A stretch of DNA of 61,776 nucleotides. Source: Planctomycetota bacterium. Its GTDB lineage: Bacteria; Planctomycetota; Planctomycetia; Pirellulales; UBA1268. Positions 33,501-41,743 of this stretch are shown here, piece after piece. The DNA lies in contig JAPOIM010000013.1 of assembly GCA_029978905.1 (NCBI GenBank), positions 1 to 61,776 of the forward strand. The letters run 5' to 3'. How positions within the stretch are numbered: position 1 is the first letter of the stretch; every line of letters begins with the position of its first letter. The position numbers and the translations under genes are program-made. The notes below the pieces were generated by a model. The model was not told the DNA's origin, ran no database searches, and was given only the letters and a program-made list of their open reading frames with translations.

Positions 33501-34512
33501 CGCTCCACTGGAACGAACCGACGATTGGCTTGCTGCGGCGCGCGGCCTGTCTGGAGAGCGACCACGAGCCGCGGGAATGCCGCAGAACGTTTCGCTGGCA
33601 TCGTCGAGCTCGCAGCGGGAGTCGATTGCGTGGCTGCGGTCGGTGTCGTTGGAAACAACACTCGGCTGGCAGGCGGCCGATCTCTTTGGACTGCCGGTGC
33701 AGGCCGGAGACATGCCGATGCGGCTGCTCGACGGACAGCTGGCCTTCGGACCTTTTGACATTGCCGCTTCCGGTGGTCGTCTCCGTGGTGCTCCCTGGGT
33801 GCGATTCTTTCCGGGGCCCGTGGAACTGGTCGTGCCCCCGGGCCGTGTCGTCGACAGACTCGATATCTCGCAGGGTGTGGCCAATCGTTGGATGACCTGG
33901 GTTGCGCCGCTGCTGGGGCAGGCCACGCAGATTGTCGGTCGGATCAGTGTGGATACCACCGGCGCGAAGATTCCTTTGGCCGATCCGTTTGCAGGTGCGT
34001 CTGCCGGGCAGGTGCTCTTTGAGGGGGTGGAGGTCACGCCTGGGCCGCCTGCCCAGCCTCTCGTCACCTTGATTGGACGACTGCAGGGGCTGCTCGACCC
34101 ACGCTTTGGTGTTGGCGAGAAGGTGGTCCTCATGCGGGTGCGACCGGAGCCGGCACGCATCTGGCTGCACGAACGGCGGATCTGGCACGATGGGTTGGTG
34201 ATCGACACCGGGCAGCTCACCATCCGCACGTCAGGCAGCGTGGCTGCGGACGGGACGCTGGCGATGGATGTGGAAATGGCTTTCCGTGGAGACATTGCCG
34301 GGCAGACGCCCATCGTGGCAGCCCTGCTGCGAACCCCACTCTTGATACCGCTCAAGGGCACGATCGACCGACCGCAGTTTGACCCCTCGGCGATCGACAA
34401 AATCTTCGCCCGGATTGCCGAGAACACGGCGAACGCCGTGATTGGCGACGGCATCAACCGTGGGCTTGAGGCTCTCTTTGGGAACCCGCAGCCCCCGCCG
34501 GCACCTCGTTGA
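30598..34512 (+). CDS. Large AsmA/YhdP-like membrane-anchored protein
   Basis: 1,304 residues from ATG 30598 (AGGAG 9 bases upstream); the frame continues 105 bases upstream without features. One N-terminal membrane helix (about 22-42, FVRLMLLALAGAALWFAP) is followed by about 1,200 residues of repetitive beta-rich sequence, such as LRLSGVSLVTSI-type strands. The C-terminus has GLVIDTGQLTIRTSGSVAADG and LLRTPLLIPLKGTIDRPQFD, which is typical of AsmA/DUF3971-type bridge proteins thought to move phospholipids between membranes. An AsmA-like role together with LpxD/LpxI supports a Gram-negative-type envelope. Its end overlaps the convergent monooxygenase gene by 59 bases. Confidence 0.78.
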   Translation: MAWWGRHQQDAAELEEQPRPRSRFVRLMLLALAGAALWFAPNVLVLTRVRERPLERISRRLEGTLASGSASWSWFGPIEYRNLVLRDREGIPVLAIEKATLDHGLAQLARQFLLEPQPQLGTLRLSGVSLVTSIDADGSDVERVLAPWSTTPATGPTPGMELEVVDAELVLLDAVHGDAWRIGDLVAAARLTSEGLEGWTVAGRAVHAGRGAVASDAIALLQQRRADGVVTGSTDVQVATQATAVMTHEGGFSLSSPASLPDRGGASPEKLVFATNRLPLGISELCAVRFGWSWVLDGHADIRVDLELPTPAVAAGEAPAEPRGTTVRGRMTATDVHLLDAHRLQERFHIDRVEAPFDCVLDGGSLTIRQLTAESPLFSFQASGRVPFAAADGFSWLEQAAADDFTFAGDIDLAEVARGRPGGVELRPDVRVTDGRLRVAAVSRAENDRRVVEVRVSSEALEAVQGSRQLRWDEPLSAWLRGSRAFAEPAFRIEEARVISPAFEITASSQPPLTDVTWTADLARLIAEVGEILDFQGMTLEGTARGSCRLSEPHPNGARSGLFSASVDGFVLELPGYERWSDDQLRLEATGVGMLVPGGVAVDQGHLHVEAGTDTGDVTVTSPWLLAGFAVAAPANAAALPTAELALTGDLAKWHTRLAAVTPAVSLDGTTLSGRCDLSATLASMENGWRFTRAGGELNDVVVSLADGRTLEEPRVVGSGAGTLFSGGRGFEISSAEVLTATLSLRTGGFTYLPAAGALIGGQRLPLIRGVGQWQADVGRLEQWVVAPLAAASWPASGRAWGAFEVSEAKNGVSVRLSATGNDLALARVPASSVLGIGAALPPSEVWREPRATFQLEVTRDTTQPSGAVTINALALDSSTASFTATGSLRDLAEQGFLELSGTATYDWDAISRLATPWTGGRVRLAGSGGRPFAIRGPLGGMGGGSGESPEVGTVGLPVDLPQESRPTAPLERTDDWLAAARGLSGERPRAAGMPQNVSLASSSSQRESIAWLRSVSLETTLGWQAADLFGLPVQAGDMPMRLLDGQLAFGPFDIAASGGRLRGAPWVRFFPGPVELVVPPGRVVDRLDISQGVANRWMTWVAPLLGQATQIVGRISVDTTGAKIPLADPFAGASAGQVLFEGVEVTPGPPAQPLVTLIGRLQGLLDPRFGVGEKVVLMRVRPEPARIWLHERRIWHDGLVIDTGQLTIRTSGSVAADGTLAMDVEMAFRGDIAGQTPIVAALLRTPLLIPLKGTIDRPQFDPSAIDKIFARIAENTANAVIGDGINRGLEALFGNPQPPPAPR

Positions 34513-35884
34513 GTTCGCGACGCAGCCTTCGGTCGAGGGCCTTGATCAGTCGCTCGAGTCGACGGCGATAGCTGAAGTGCTCCACTTCGAGACGGTGTCT
34601 TGGTGAGTCGACGTAGCGGATCGGAGTGAGCTGGGGGGAACGCTGGGTCTGCCGACGCAGCCAGGCGGCGGTCTTGGGAGCCTGCCGAACGGCCAGTGCC
34701 ATGCGGGCGACGACACGACTCTGCAGATCGGTCAGACCCCACTGGCCGCTGTCGGGCTGAATCAAGCCGACACACGCAAGGTCAAGCCGATGCCTTGGCA
34801 GCATGTGGAGAAACAGGTCAGGAGGTGCGTGGTCGTGATCCGGTGCGGGCTCGGAGACGGGTCGCCCATCGAGGTCACTCGGTGCAATGAACGACATGGC
34901 GATGCGGTAGCCTGTGGCCGCGATCACCAGATCGATTGGCTCGCGGCGCCCATCCGCAAAGACCACCTCTCCCCCATCAAACTGCGCGACGTCGCGCACC
35001 GGCGTGATGGTTCCCTGATCGATGCACCCGTAGAGGCGCTCGTTGATCACCGGATGGGTTTCCCAGAGGCGATGGTCAGGGGTGGGGAGTCCGTGCCGTT
35101 CGGGGAGGCCGATCGACCGGTCGATCAGCCTCAGGGAGATCATGCGTCGCAGCCAGATCGGGATCTTCATTCGCAGCAGCCGTTCGCTGCGAAGATCTGC
35201 AGGGCGCCCGAGGATGGTGCGTGGCACGACGTGATAACTGCGTCGGGTTGCGTGGAACGTGGCCTTCGCGTGCTGGCAGACATCGACAGCGATGTCGCAC
35301 CCAGAGTTTCCTCCACCGATCACCAACACGCGGAGCCCCTGTACGTTCAGGGGCGACTGAGGCGACTTGTAGTCCCCTGCGTGTAGGAGGGTGCCACTGA
35401 AGCTGCCGGGGATCGTCGGCATCCGGGGCTGATGGTTGTGTCCATTGGCAATCACAACACCCGCGTAGAGCTGCGGTGCCTGCCCTCGCAGGCTCACCTG
35501 CCAGCCTTGCGCGGAGCGGCCTACTGGTTCGATCCGCTCGACATCGCAGTGGCTGCGGATAAACGGACGGAGCCCAAAGTGGTCAGCGTAGCCGCGGAGG
35601 TAGTCGAGGCAGTCGGTGTGGTGAGGATGCCAGGGCAGGCGCCGAGGCATCGGGTAGTCAACGAACTCCGTCAGGGGTTTGGAGCTGATCAGACGCGTGG
35701 AAGCAAAGATCCGGCTGGCTGGAGAGCCGAAGTACCAGTTGCCACCGAGATCGTCCTCGCGCTCCAGGCACTCTGCAGGCACCCCGAGCGCAAGCAAGTT
35801 TTTTAAGGCCGCCAGACCGGACGGGCCGGCACCGATGACACACCAGCGGCGGGGCGAATCGTGTTCGTGGAGTGAGTTCGTCAT
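34454..35884 (-). CDS. Flavin-containing monooxygenase-like NAD(P)/FAD protein
   Basis: 476 residues from ATG 35884; the ATG overlaps the bioF stop by 4 bases (ATGA), so coupling with bioF is likely. FAD-binding motif CVIGAGPSGLAALKNL opens the protein, with EREDDLGGNWYFG following. The FMO fingerprint FxGxxxH is FSGTLLHAGDYKSP and the NADP motif is VLVIGGGNSGCDIA. The C-terminal region has VIAATGYRIAM. The family hydroxylates soft nucleophiles, often amines or sulfides, but the substrate is unknown. Its 3' end overlaps the AsmA-like gene on the opposite strand. Confidence 0.83.
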   Translation of the reverse strand: MTNSLHEHDSPRRWCVIGAGPSGLAALKNLLALGVPAECLEREDDLGGNWYFGSPASRIFASTRLISSKPLTEFVDYPMPRRLPWHPHHTDCLDYLRGYADHFGLRPFIRSHCDVERIEPVGRSAQGWQVSLRGQAPQLYAGVVIANGHNHQPRMPTIPGSFSGTLLHAGDYKSPQSPLNVQGLRVLVIGGGNSGCDIAVDVCQHAKATFHATRRSYHVVPRTILGRPADLRSERLLRMKIPIWLRRMISLRLIDRSIGLPERHGLPTPDHRLWETHPVINERLYGCIDQGTITPVRDVAQFDGGEVVFADGRREPIDLVIAATGYRIAMSFIAPSDLDGRPVSEPAPDHDHAPPDLFLHMLPRHRLDLACVGLIQPDSGQWGLTDLQSRVVARMALAVRQAPKTAAWLRRQTQRSPQLTPIRYVDSPRHRLEVEHFSYRRRLERLIKALDRRLRRELNEVPAGAAGSQREPQAHG

Positions 35885-37122
35885 GAGAGGTGAGACGTGA
35901 TTGCGGTGGCGAGGCGGGTCAGGTCCTCTTCGGTGTGGTGCCACGACAGGCTCACCCGCACAAGGCTCCCATCGCGCGGCACGCTTGGGGGGCGGATGGC
36001 AGGCACGAAGAAGCCCGCCGCAGCGAGCGCCTCTGACAAGGCCACTGCCTTCTCAGGTGTGCCTACGACCACGGGCACGATCTGACTCGCGTCGCCAGAC
36101 GCCGTTCTGCCCACTGGTGTCGCGTGCGTGGTGGGACGCGAGGCGGCGAGTTGATGCCGAAAATGCGAAGCCTTTTCCAACAGTTCACGCCGGCGGAAAG
36201 GTTCCTCCTGAAGGAGTGTGATGGCGGTGGTTGCCGCGGCGGCCACACCGGGTGGGTGTGCGGTGGAAAAGACCCAGGCTCGTGCCGCGTGCCGTAGCCA
36301 GTGGATCAGCGACGCGGGCCCCGCCACAAACCCTCCTGCCGAGCCGAGGGCTTTGGAGAGCGTGCCAATCCGGATGGGTACGTCGGCTTCACAGCCGGAG
36401 GCCTCCACCAGGCCACTTCCCCGCGCCCCGAACACACCGGTGGCGTGCGCCTCGTCGACCATCAGCATGGCACCGAAGCGCTCGGCGATCTCACAGAGGT
36501 CGGCGAGAGGCGCGACGGTGCCATCCATCGAGAAGAGACTGTCGGTCACGATCAAGAGGCGACGGGCGGGAGCCGCGGCCTCCAGTTGCGCCACGAGCGA
36601 GGTCAGGTCGCGATGGGGATACACCAGCAGACGGGCCCGCGAAAGGCGACAGCCATCAATGATGCTCGCATGATTCCGTTCGTCGCTGACGATGAGATCC
36701 CCTTCGCCGACGAGCGTGGGGATGGTTGCCGTGTTGGCCGCAAAGCCGCTTGGGAACACGAGCGCGGCCTCTGTTTGCACGAGCGATGCGATGGCGGCTT
36801 CGAGGGTTTCGTGGGCCAGCGAGTGACCACTCACGAGGGGGCTTGCGCCACTCCCAAACCCTTCGGCACAGCTTCCTTTTGAGCAGCTGCGGGTCAGCCG
36901 CACGTCACCGGCGTAGCCCAGGTAGTCGTTTGCGCCGAAGTTCAGAAGTTCACGGCCGTTGAGTTCCACCAGTCTCCCCTGGCGGCCGCGACGCACGCGA
37001 TGCGGGCGTACGAGACCATCAGTTTCGAGGCGACGGAGGCTGTCCTCCAGCCAGGTGAGCGAGTCCGGCAGCGGTGCCTGGGGGCGAGGGGCTTCGGGGC
37101 GTGGTTCGATGCGGCAGGGCAT
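35881..37122 (-). CDS. bioF: 8-amino-7-oxononanoate synthase or related alpha-oxoamine synthase
   Basis: 413 residues. BioF condenses pimeloyl-ACP with alanine, the first committed step of biotin ring assembly. Fold-type I motifs: LLNFGANDYLGYAGD, GFGSGASPLVSGHSLAHETLE, LVFPSGFAAN, SDERNHASIIDG, MVDEAHATGVFG (223-232) and the PLP-lysine IGTLSKALGSAGG (Lys257). Other biotin genes are absent here, so KBL or sphinganine/serine palmitoyltransferase-like activity is possible, though the sequence is closest to BioF in my reading. It is coupled to a monooxygenase gene. birA is elsewhere in the window. Confidence 0.85.
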   Translation of the reverse strand: MPCRIEPRPEAPRPQAPLPDSLTWLEDSLRRLETDGLVRPHRVRRGRQGRLVELNGRELLNFGANDYLGYAGDVRLTRSCSKGSCAEGFGSGASPLVSGHSLAHETLEAAIASLVQTEAALVFPSGFAANTATIPTLVGEGDLIVSDERNHASIIDGCRLSRARLLVYPHRDLTSLVAQLEAAAPARRLLIVTDSLFSMDGTVAPLADLCEIAERFGAMLMVDEAHATGVFGARGSGLVEASGCEADVPIRIGTLSKALGSAGGFVAGPASLIHWLRHAARAWVFSTAHPPGVAAAATTAITLLQEEPFRRRELLEKASHFRHQLAASRPTTHATPVGRTASGDASQIVPVVVGTPEKAVALSEALAAAGFFVPAIRPPSVPRDGSLVRVSLSWHHTEEDLTRLATAITSHLS

Positions 37123-37129
37123 GACCGCA

Positions 37130-37597
37130 TTATGACTTCTTCGCCGCGAGCTTCTCGATGGTGCGAAATTCCGCGGCGGTGACGGGCGTGACGGAGAGTC
37201 GGCTCCCTTTTCTCAGGAGCTCCATGCCGCTGAGGGCCTTCACGCCGCGGAGTTCCTCAAGCGAGATGGCACGCGGAAACGCCGCCACAAACTTCACGTC
37301 GACCATCTCCCAGATCGGTTTCTCAGGAGTGGCCTTCGGATCGTAGTGGTGGTCGTTTGGGTCGAGGGCGGTGTGGTCTGGATAGGCTTCCTTGACCACC
37401 TCGGCGATGCCGACTGCTGCCGGCGGTTCTGCATTCGAGTGATAGAAAATGCAGCGGTCCCCCTTCTGCATGCTCTTCATGAAGTTGCGGGCCTGGTAGT
37501 TCCGCACCCCGTCCCAGCAGGTGGTCTTCTTGGGAGCGGCGGCAAGATCCTCGATGGAGAAACTCGAGGGTTCGCTCTTGATCAGCCAGTAGTGCAT
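37130..37597 (-). CDS. EVE domain-containing protein (THYN1-like)
   Basis: 155 residues from ATG 37597 (MHYWLIKSEPSSFSIEDL); an ATG 6 codons upstream is possible. Motifs CWDGVRNYQARNFMKSMQKGD, IFYHSNAEPPAAVGIAEVVKEAYPD and WEMVDVKFV are diagnostic for the EVE domain, a PUA-like fold that binds modified bases in nucleic acids in other members. The specific role is unknown. It is next to bioF (gap 7 bases) and lutC (gap 56 bases) on the same strand; the three may share a transcript but no functional tie is obvious. Confidence 0.88.
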   Translation of the reverse strand: MHYWLIKSEPSSFSIEDLAAAPKKTTCWDGVRNYQARNFMKSMQKGDRCIFYHSNAEPPAAVGIAEVVKEAYPDHTALDPNDHHYDPKATPEKPIWEMVDVKFVAAFPRAISLEELRGVKALSGMELLRKGSRLSVTPVTAAEFRTIEKLAAKKS

Positions 37598-37653
37598 GGC
37601 GCGTTTCGTCCTCATCAAGGTGTAGGTCGTGGAGGGGCAACGATCGGGAGCCT

Positions 37654-38433
37654 TCACCCCACAAGAATCACATGGAGTTCTTTGGGACCATGGGCCCCAA
37701 GCACGAGAATGCGCTCGATATCACCCGTGCGGCTTGGGCCGGTAATAAACGAGAGCATGCTTGGCAGCTGCCCACCATGCCGCTGCTTGGTCAAGGCGAG
37801 TGCGTCGCCTAAGGTGCCGACCACCTGATCGACGCGTGCGACCACAAGATGCACATGGGGAAGAATCGACAGGCCTCGTCCGCCGGAGCGGCGGCTGTCG
37901 ACGAGGATCGATCCGGTCTGTGCCACGAGCAGTTCGCAGGACGTGATACCCGCTTGGCAGCTTTCGAGAAGCTCCTTGTCGGAGCCCGAGGGACCATCCA
38001 CCTGGCACGTCTCGCAGGAGAGCGCGCGCACCACATCGGCAACGAGAGCATCGTGGTGCCAGGCAACGCGCTGCCAACTCGCGGCGCGAGCAAGGTCTGC
38101 AATGGTCTCGGCGGCGTGGGCAACATCTCGGCAGCGATGGACCTCGGCGCGAAGTTTCTCGAGGTTGTCGGTGAGGATCGCGAGGCGCTCCTCGGGCGTG
38201 TCTCCACCGTCGGGCAGCCAGGGACGACCCGCGTCAGCGGGGAGGACCTGGAGGGCCGGAAAGCCACTGCGAGGATCGGCCGTGCTGGGATCGCTGCGGT
38301 GCGGCACGTCGACGAGTGTGCGATCGATCACGTGTGGCGGCGGTGCCGGCACCCGCAGCGCTTCGCGAATCCGCGCCAGGATCGTTTCTCGGGAGGAGGC
38401 TGCGGAGAGCTTCGAGGGGGTTGGGCTGCTCAT
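37654..38433 (-). CDS. lutC: Lactate utilization protein C (LUD domain)
   Basis: 259 residues. LutC is one component of the LutABC iron-sulfur complex that oxidises L-lactate to pyruvate. The LUD domain shows ITSCELLVAQTGSILVDS and LSILPHVHLVVARVDQVVG, the segment after which the protein ends in PSRTGDIERILVLGAHGPKELHVILV. The start overlaps the lutB stop by 4 bases (ATGA at 38430-38433), so translation is coupled in the order lutB-lutC. The lutA gene is separate, at 42.7 kb. Confidence 0.88.
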   Translation of the reverse strand: MSSPTPSKLSAASSRETILARIREALRVPAPPPHVIDRTLVDVPHRSDPSTADPRSGFPALQVLPADAGRPWLPDGGDTPEERLAILTDNLEKLRAEVHRCRDVAHAAETIADLARAASWQRVAWHHDALVADVVRALSCETCQVDGPSGSDKELLESCQAGITSCELLVAQTGSILVDSRRSGGRGLSILPHVHLVVARVDQVVGTLGDALALTKQRHGGQLPSMLSFITGPSRTGDIERILVLGAHGPKELHVILVG

Positions 38434-39959
38434 GTCGACTCCCTAGATGAGGCTGAGGAGACGCCCTTCTCGGGCCTTCGCGCACCGGCAGCACGCGAGC
38501 GACGTTGCCACGCTGCGCGAAAGGTCTCGCGAGGGGCCGTGGGGAGGTCTCGGCTGGCAAGCCATTCGCGGACAAGCGGCGGTTTGAGTCGTCGGGCAAG
38601 GCCCATGCTCTGGCGGGCCATCCAACCTGCGGTGCGAAACAGCCAGGGGCGTGTGGCGGCCGTCACAAACAATCGATGTCCAAGACGCTCAAGCCGGCTG
38701 GGAGAGGTGCGAGCGGCATTGCGGCGGTTGTGCAGGAGATGGTGGTGAATATCGATCCGTACGGGGCAGGCATCGCTGCATGCCCCACACAGAGAACTCG
38801 CGCCCGAAAGATGGTTCCAATCGGCCAGCCCTCGCAGATGCGGGGTGATCACCGAACCGATCGGGCCCTGGTAGGTCGTGCCGTAGGTAAAGCCGCCAAC
38901 GTTCTTGAAGATCGGGCAGACATTCAGGCAGGCGCCGCAGCGGATGCAGTGCAGGCTGTCACGCTGTTCTGGGTCGGCCAAAATCGCCGAACGATGATTG
39001 TCGAGTAGCACGACATGCATCTCGTGCGGGCCGTCGCACTCTCCTTCTTGGCGTGGCCCGCCGTAGAGGGTGTTGTAGCAGGTCATCGGCTGACCAGCCC
39101 CTGCGGTGGCGAGCATCGGGAGGAGGATCGAGAGGTCATCGAGGTTTGCGACCACCTTTTCGATCCCAACCAGGGCGATGTGCATGCGGGGAAGCGCGGC
39201 GGTGAGTCGGGCGTTGCCCTCGTTTTCGGTGATTGAGATCTGTCCCGTTTCGGCCACGAGAAAGTTGGCGCCGGTGATCCCCACGTCGGCCTCGACGTAG
39301 AGCCGCCGCATATGACGACGGGCAATCATCGTCAGCTCTTCGGGGCTGTCGGTTGGCGCGGTGCCGAGATTGTCTTCGAAGAGCCGACTGATCTCTTCGC
39401 GGCGGACATGCATGCAAGGGAAGACGAAGTGGTAGGGCGGTTCTCCGCGGAGCTGCTGGATGAACTCGCCGAGGTCACTCTCCACGACCCCGTAGCCCTC
39501 TTCTTCGAGGGCGGCGTTGAGGTGAATCTCCTCACTGGTCATGCACTTGCTTTTGATGATCGCCCGCGCCCCCGCCTGGCGAACGAGTTCGAGGATGATC
39601 TCCCGGGCGTCATGCGCATTGGCGGCCCAGTGCACTTTTCCACCCCGGCCTTCAAAGTTGGCCGCAAATTGTTCGAGCAACTCGTCGAGCCGATTGACCG
39701 CCGACCATTTGGCAAGGCTGGCCGCGTCCCGAGCATGCTCCCAGTCACGGTAGCGGGCCTTTTGTGCGTCGCGACTCTTGTAGTAGCCACCGAGGGCGGA
39801 TCGCACGAACGAGCGGTGGCCGATGTCGGCCACGTGGGCCGCGGCGTCTTGGAGAAACTGCCGCTTGGGTGGCACGGGCCCAGCCTGGCTGTCCGCTGAG
39901 GGCAGCTTTTTCCCGCTCTCCTTGGAGCCGGAAGCTGCGTTATGCTGAAGGGTCGTCAT
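38430..39959 (-). CDS. lutB: Lactate utilization iron-sulfur protein B
   Basis: 509 residues from ATG 39959. The N-terminal two-thirds is a LUD-type domain (YVEADVGITGANFLVAETGQ and NEGNARLTAALPRMHIALVG). The C-terminal domain carries two 4Fe-4S motifs: C338-x2-C341-x2-C344-x3-C348 (CIRCGACLNVCP) and C391-x2-C394-x3-C398 (CGACSDACPV), the first followed by a GPIGSVITP helix. The length is slightly above the usual 470 because of a basic C-terminal tail. LutB is the main electron-transfer subunit of lactate oxidation. It is divergent from the GspE-like gene. Confidence 0.92.
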   Translation of the reverse strand: MTTLQHNAASGSKESGKKLPSADSQAGPVPPKRQFLQDAAAHVADIGHRSFVRSALGGYYKSRDAQKARYRDWEHARDAASLAKWSAVNRLDELLEQFAANFEGRGGKVHWAANAHDAREIILELVRQAGARAIIKSKCMTSEEIHLNAALEEEGYGVVESDLGEFIQQLRGEPPYHFVFPCMHVRREEISRLFEDNLGTAPTDSPEELTMIARRHMRRLYVEADVGITGANFLVAETGQISITENEGNARLTAALPRMHIALVGIEKVVANLDDLSILLPMLATAGAGQPMTCYNTLYGGPRQEGECDGPHEMHVVLLDNHRSAILADPEQRDSLHCIRCGACLNVCPIFKNVGGFTYGTTYQGPIGSVITPHLRGLADWNHLSGASSLCGACSDACPVRIDIHHHLLHNRRNAARTSPSRLERLGHRLFVTAATRPWLFRTAGWMARQSMGLARRLKPPLVREWLASRDLPTAPRETFRAAWQRRSRAAGARRPEKGVSSASSREST

Positions 39960-40114
39960 CGCACTCGCGAACTGTCGGGGGGATCTGGTCGAGAGATTTT
40001 TCTGGTGGAGAATCACTCTCAGGATACACGGCAGGTCAAAAGAGAATGGTGGTCTCCGCGAGGAGGCAAAAAAATGCTGCCCAGAGCCGGTCGAACTGCG
40101 AAGCGGGAGTCCTG

Positions 40115-41734
40115 ATGGCGGAACCCTCTGTTTGGTTCATTGTCTGGCTGGTGATTGGCACGGTGCTCACCATCGCCTGGGCGGCCGGCTGTGTGTGGGT
40201 GCAGCGAGACGCCTTTTCCATCCTCGACCAGCCGAAGCGTTGGACGTTTGCGGCAATCTTTACCGGGATGGTGTCGCTGGCGGCCCTCCTTCGCGCCGGT
40301 CCTACCGTGATGCCGCTGCTCCTGCTGCTCTGGAGCGTAGGGGGCATTGGCTACCTGCTCTACCGCGACAGCAAGGCGATGGAGTCGGAGAGGCTCCTGC
40401 TCAAACTCTTTACGCGTGAGTTTTGGCGCGACGTATTGCGAAGCCTCAAAGGTTCGCTGCGGTGGTCGCGAACGACTGGGGCCGCGGCGGTCATCAGTGA
40501 TGGGGTGAGCTACGTCGAACTGCTTAAGAAAGATGGTTCGACACTCGATGGCAGCAACGCCTCGGACCGGGAGGTTTCCCAGGCCGTGGCGACGATCCGC
40601 GAGATGTTTGAGTCGGCGATCAAGATGCGGGCGACGGATATCCACATGGAGCCCAAACAGGGCGACAGTTTCAATGTGCGGTTTCGCGTGGACGGCATCC
40701 TGCAAAACGTGTCCACCTTGCCCGGTGACGAAGGCCGGCCAGCGCTCTCGGCCCTGAAGGTGCTCTCCGACATGGACATCGCCGAACGACGGCGGCCTCA
40801 GGACGGCACGTTTTCTGCCCGTTATCAGGGGCGGACATTTGACGTGCGAGCCGCGTCGGGGCCCACCAACTTTGGTGAGAAGATTGCCCTCCGCCTGCTC
40901 GATGCGGATGGAGGTATCGTGCAAGGCGGCCTGACGGGGCTGGGGATGTCGCCGGCGATGCTCGAGTCGATGCGGTCGATCATTCACCGTCCGCACGGGA
41001 TGCTGATCGTGTGTGGGCCAACCGGTGCGGGAAAGACGACGACGCTCTACTCCGCGCTGTCGGAGATCGATTCGCTCACCCGCAACATCATGACGATCGA
41101 GGATCCGATCGAGTATCGGCTCGACAATGTCTCGCAGACGGCTGTCAACGTGGCGGCGGAACTGACCTTTGCCAAGATTCTTCGCTCAGCGCTCCGGCAG
41201 GATCCCGATGTGATCCTCGTTGGTGAGATTCGCGATAAGGAAACCGCTGAAATCGCCATGCAGGCGGCCCTGACGGGGCACTTCGTGTTTACCACCCTGC
41301 ATGCCAACGATGCCCCCACCACGATCACCCGGCTGCTCGACATTGGCATTGAGGCGAGCCTGATTCAGTCGGCGTTGACGGCGGTGCTTGCGCAGCGACT
41401 CGTCCGGGTGCTATGCCCGAAGTGTCGCGAGCCCTACGAGCCACAGCCCGAACTGCTCAAGACGCTTGGCATTCGCACCGACAAGCCCCCGGTGTTCTAC
41501 CGCGAGAAGGGATGCAAAGAGTGCTACGGCGTTGGCTTCCGTGGCCGCACAGGTATTTACGAACTGCTGGAGATCGGCCCAGAAGTTCGCGGCCTGTTGG
41601 TTGGGCAGCCATCGATCGAAGCGATTCGAGCAGAGGCGCGGAAGGCTGGCATGAAGAGCCTGCGGCTCGATGGCCTTCGCAAGGTGGTGGCGGGCGTGAC
41701 CACGCTTGATGAAGTGACCCGGGTGACCAACTGA
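40115..41734 (+). CDS. GspE/PilB-type secretion or pilus ATPase with N-terminal membrane helices
   Basis: 539 residues from ATG 40115; an upstream extension overlaps the lutB region and is rejected. Three hydrophobic helices (about 7-29, 44-61, 64-83) precede the ATPase, replacing the usual N1/MshEN domain. The ATPase has RATDIHMEP, Walker A GPTGAGKTT (301-309), the Asp box TIEDPIEY, Walker B VILVGEIRD, the His box TLHANDAP, and a zinc site C434-x2-C437 and C467-x2-C470. It powers type II secretion or type IV pilus assembly in the family. A membrane-anchored form is unusual and may serve a single-component system with DUF1559 pilins. No GspF, GspG or PilD gene is adjacent. Confidence 0.83.
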   Translation: MAEPSVWFIVWLVIGTVLTIAWAAGCVWVQRDAFSILDQPKRWTFAAIFTGMVSLAALLRAGPTVMPLLLLLWSVGGIGYLLYRDSKAMESERLLLKLFTREFWRDVLRSLKGSLRWSRTTGAAAVISDGVSYVELLKKDGSTLDGSNASDREVSQAVATIREMFESAIKMRATDIHMEPKQGDSFNVRFRVDGILQNVSTLPGDEGRPALSALKVLSDMDIAERRRPQDGTFSARYQGRTFDVRAASGPTNFGEKIALRLLDADGGIVQGGLTGLGMSPAMLESMRSIIHRPHGMLIVCGPTGAGKTTTLYSALSEIDSLTRNIMTIEDPIEYRLDNVSQTAVNVAAELTFAKILRSALRQDPDVILVGEIRDKETAEIAMQAALTGHFVFTTLHANDAPTTITRLLDIGIEASLIQSALTAVLAQRLVRVLCPKCREPYEPQPELLKTLGIRTDKPPVFYREKGCKECYGVGFRGRTGIYELLEIGPEVRGLLVGQPSIEAIRAEARKAGMKSLRLDGLRKVVAGVTTLDEVTRVTN

Positions 41735-41743
41735 GGCGCGGCT

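Noticed and set aside
39764-40114. 117-codon N-terminal extension of the GspE-like protein
   Set aside because: It overlaps lutB on the opposite strand, is arginine/serine-rich, and the conserved start at 40115 opens directly into the membrane helix.
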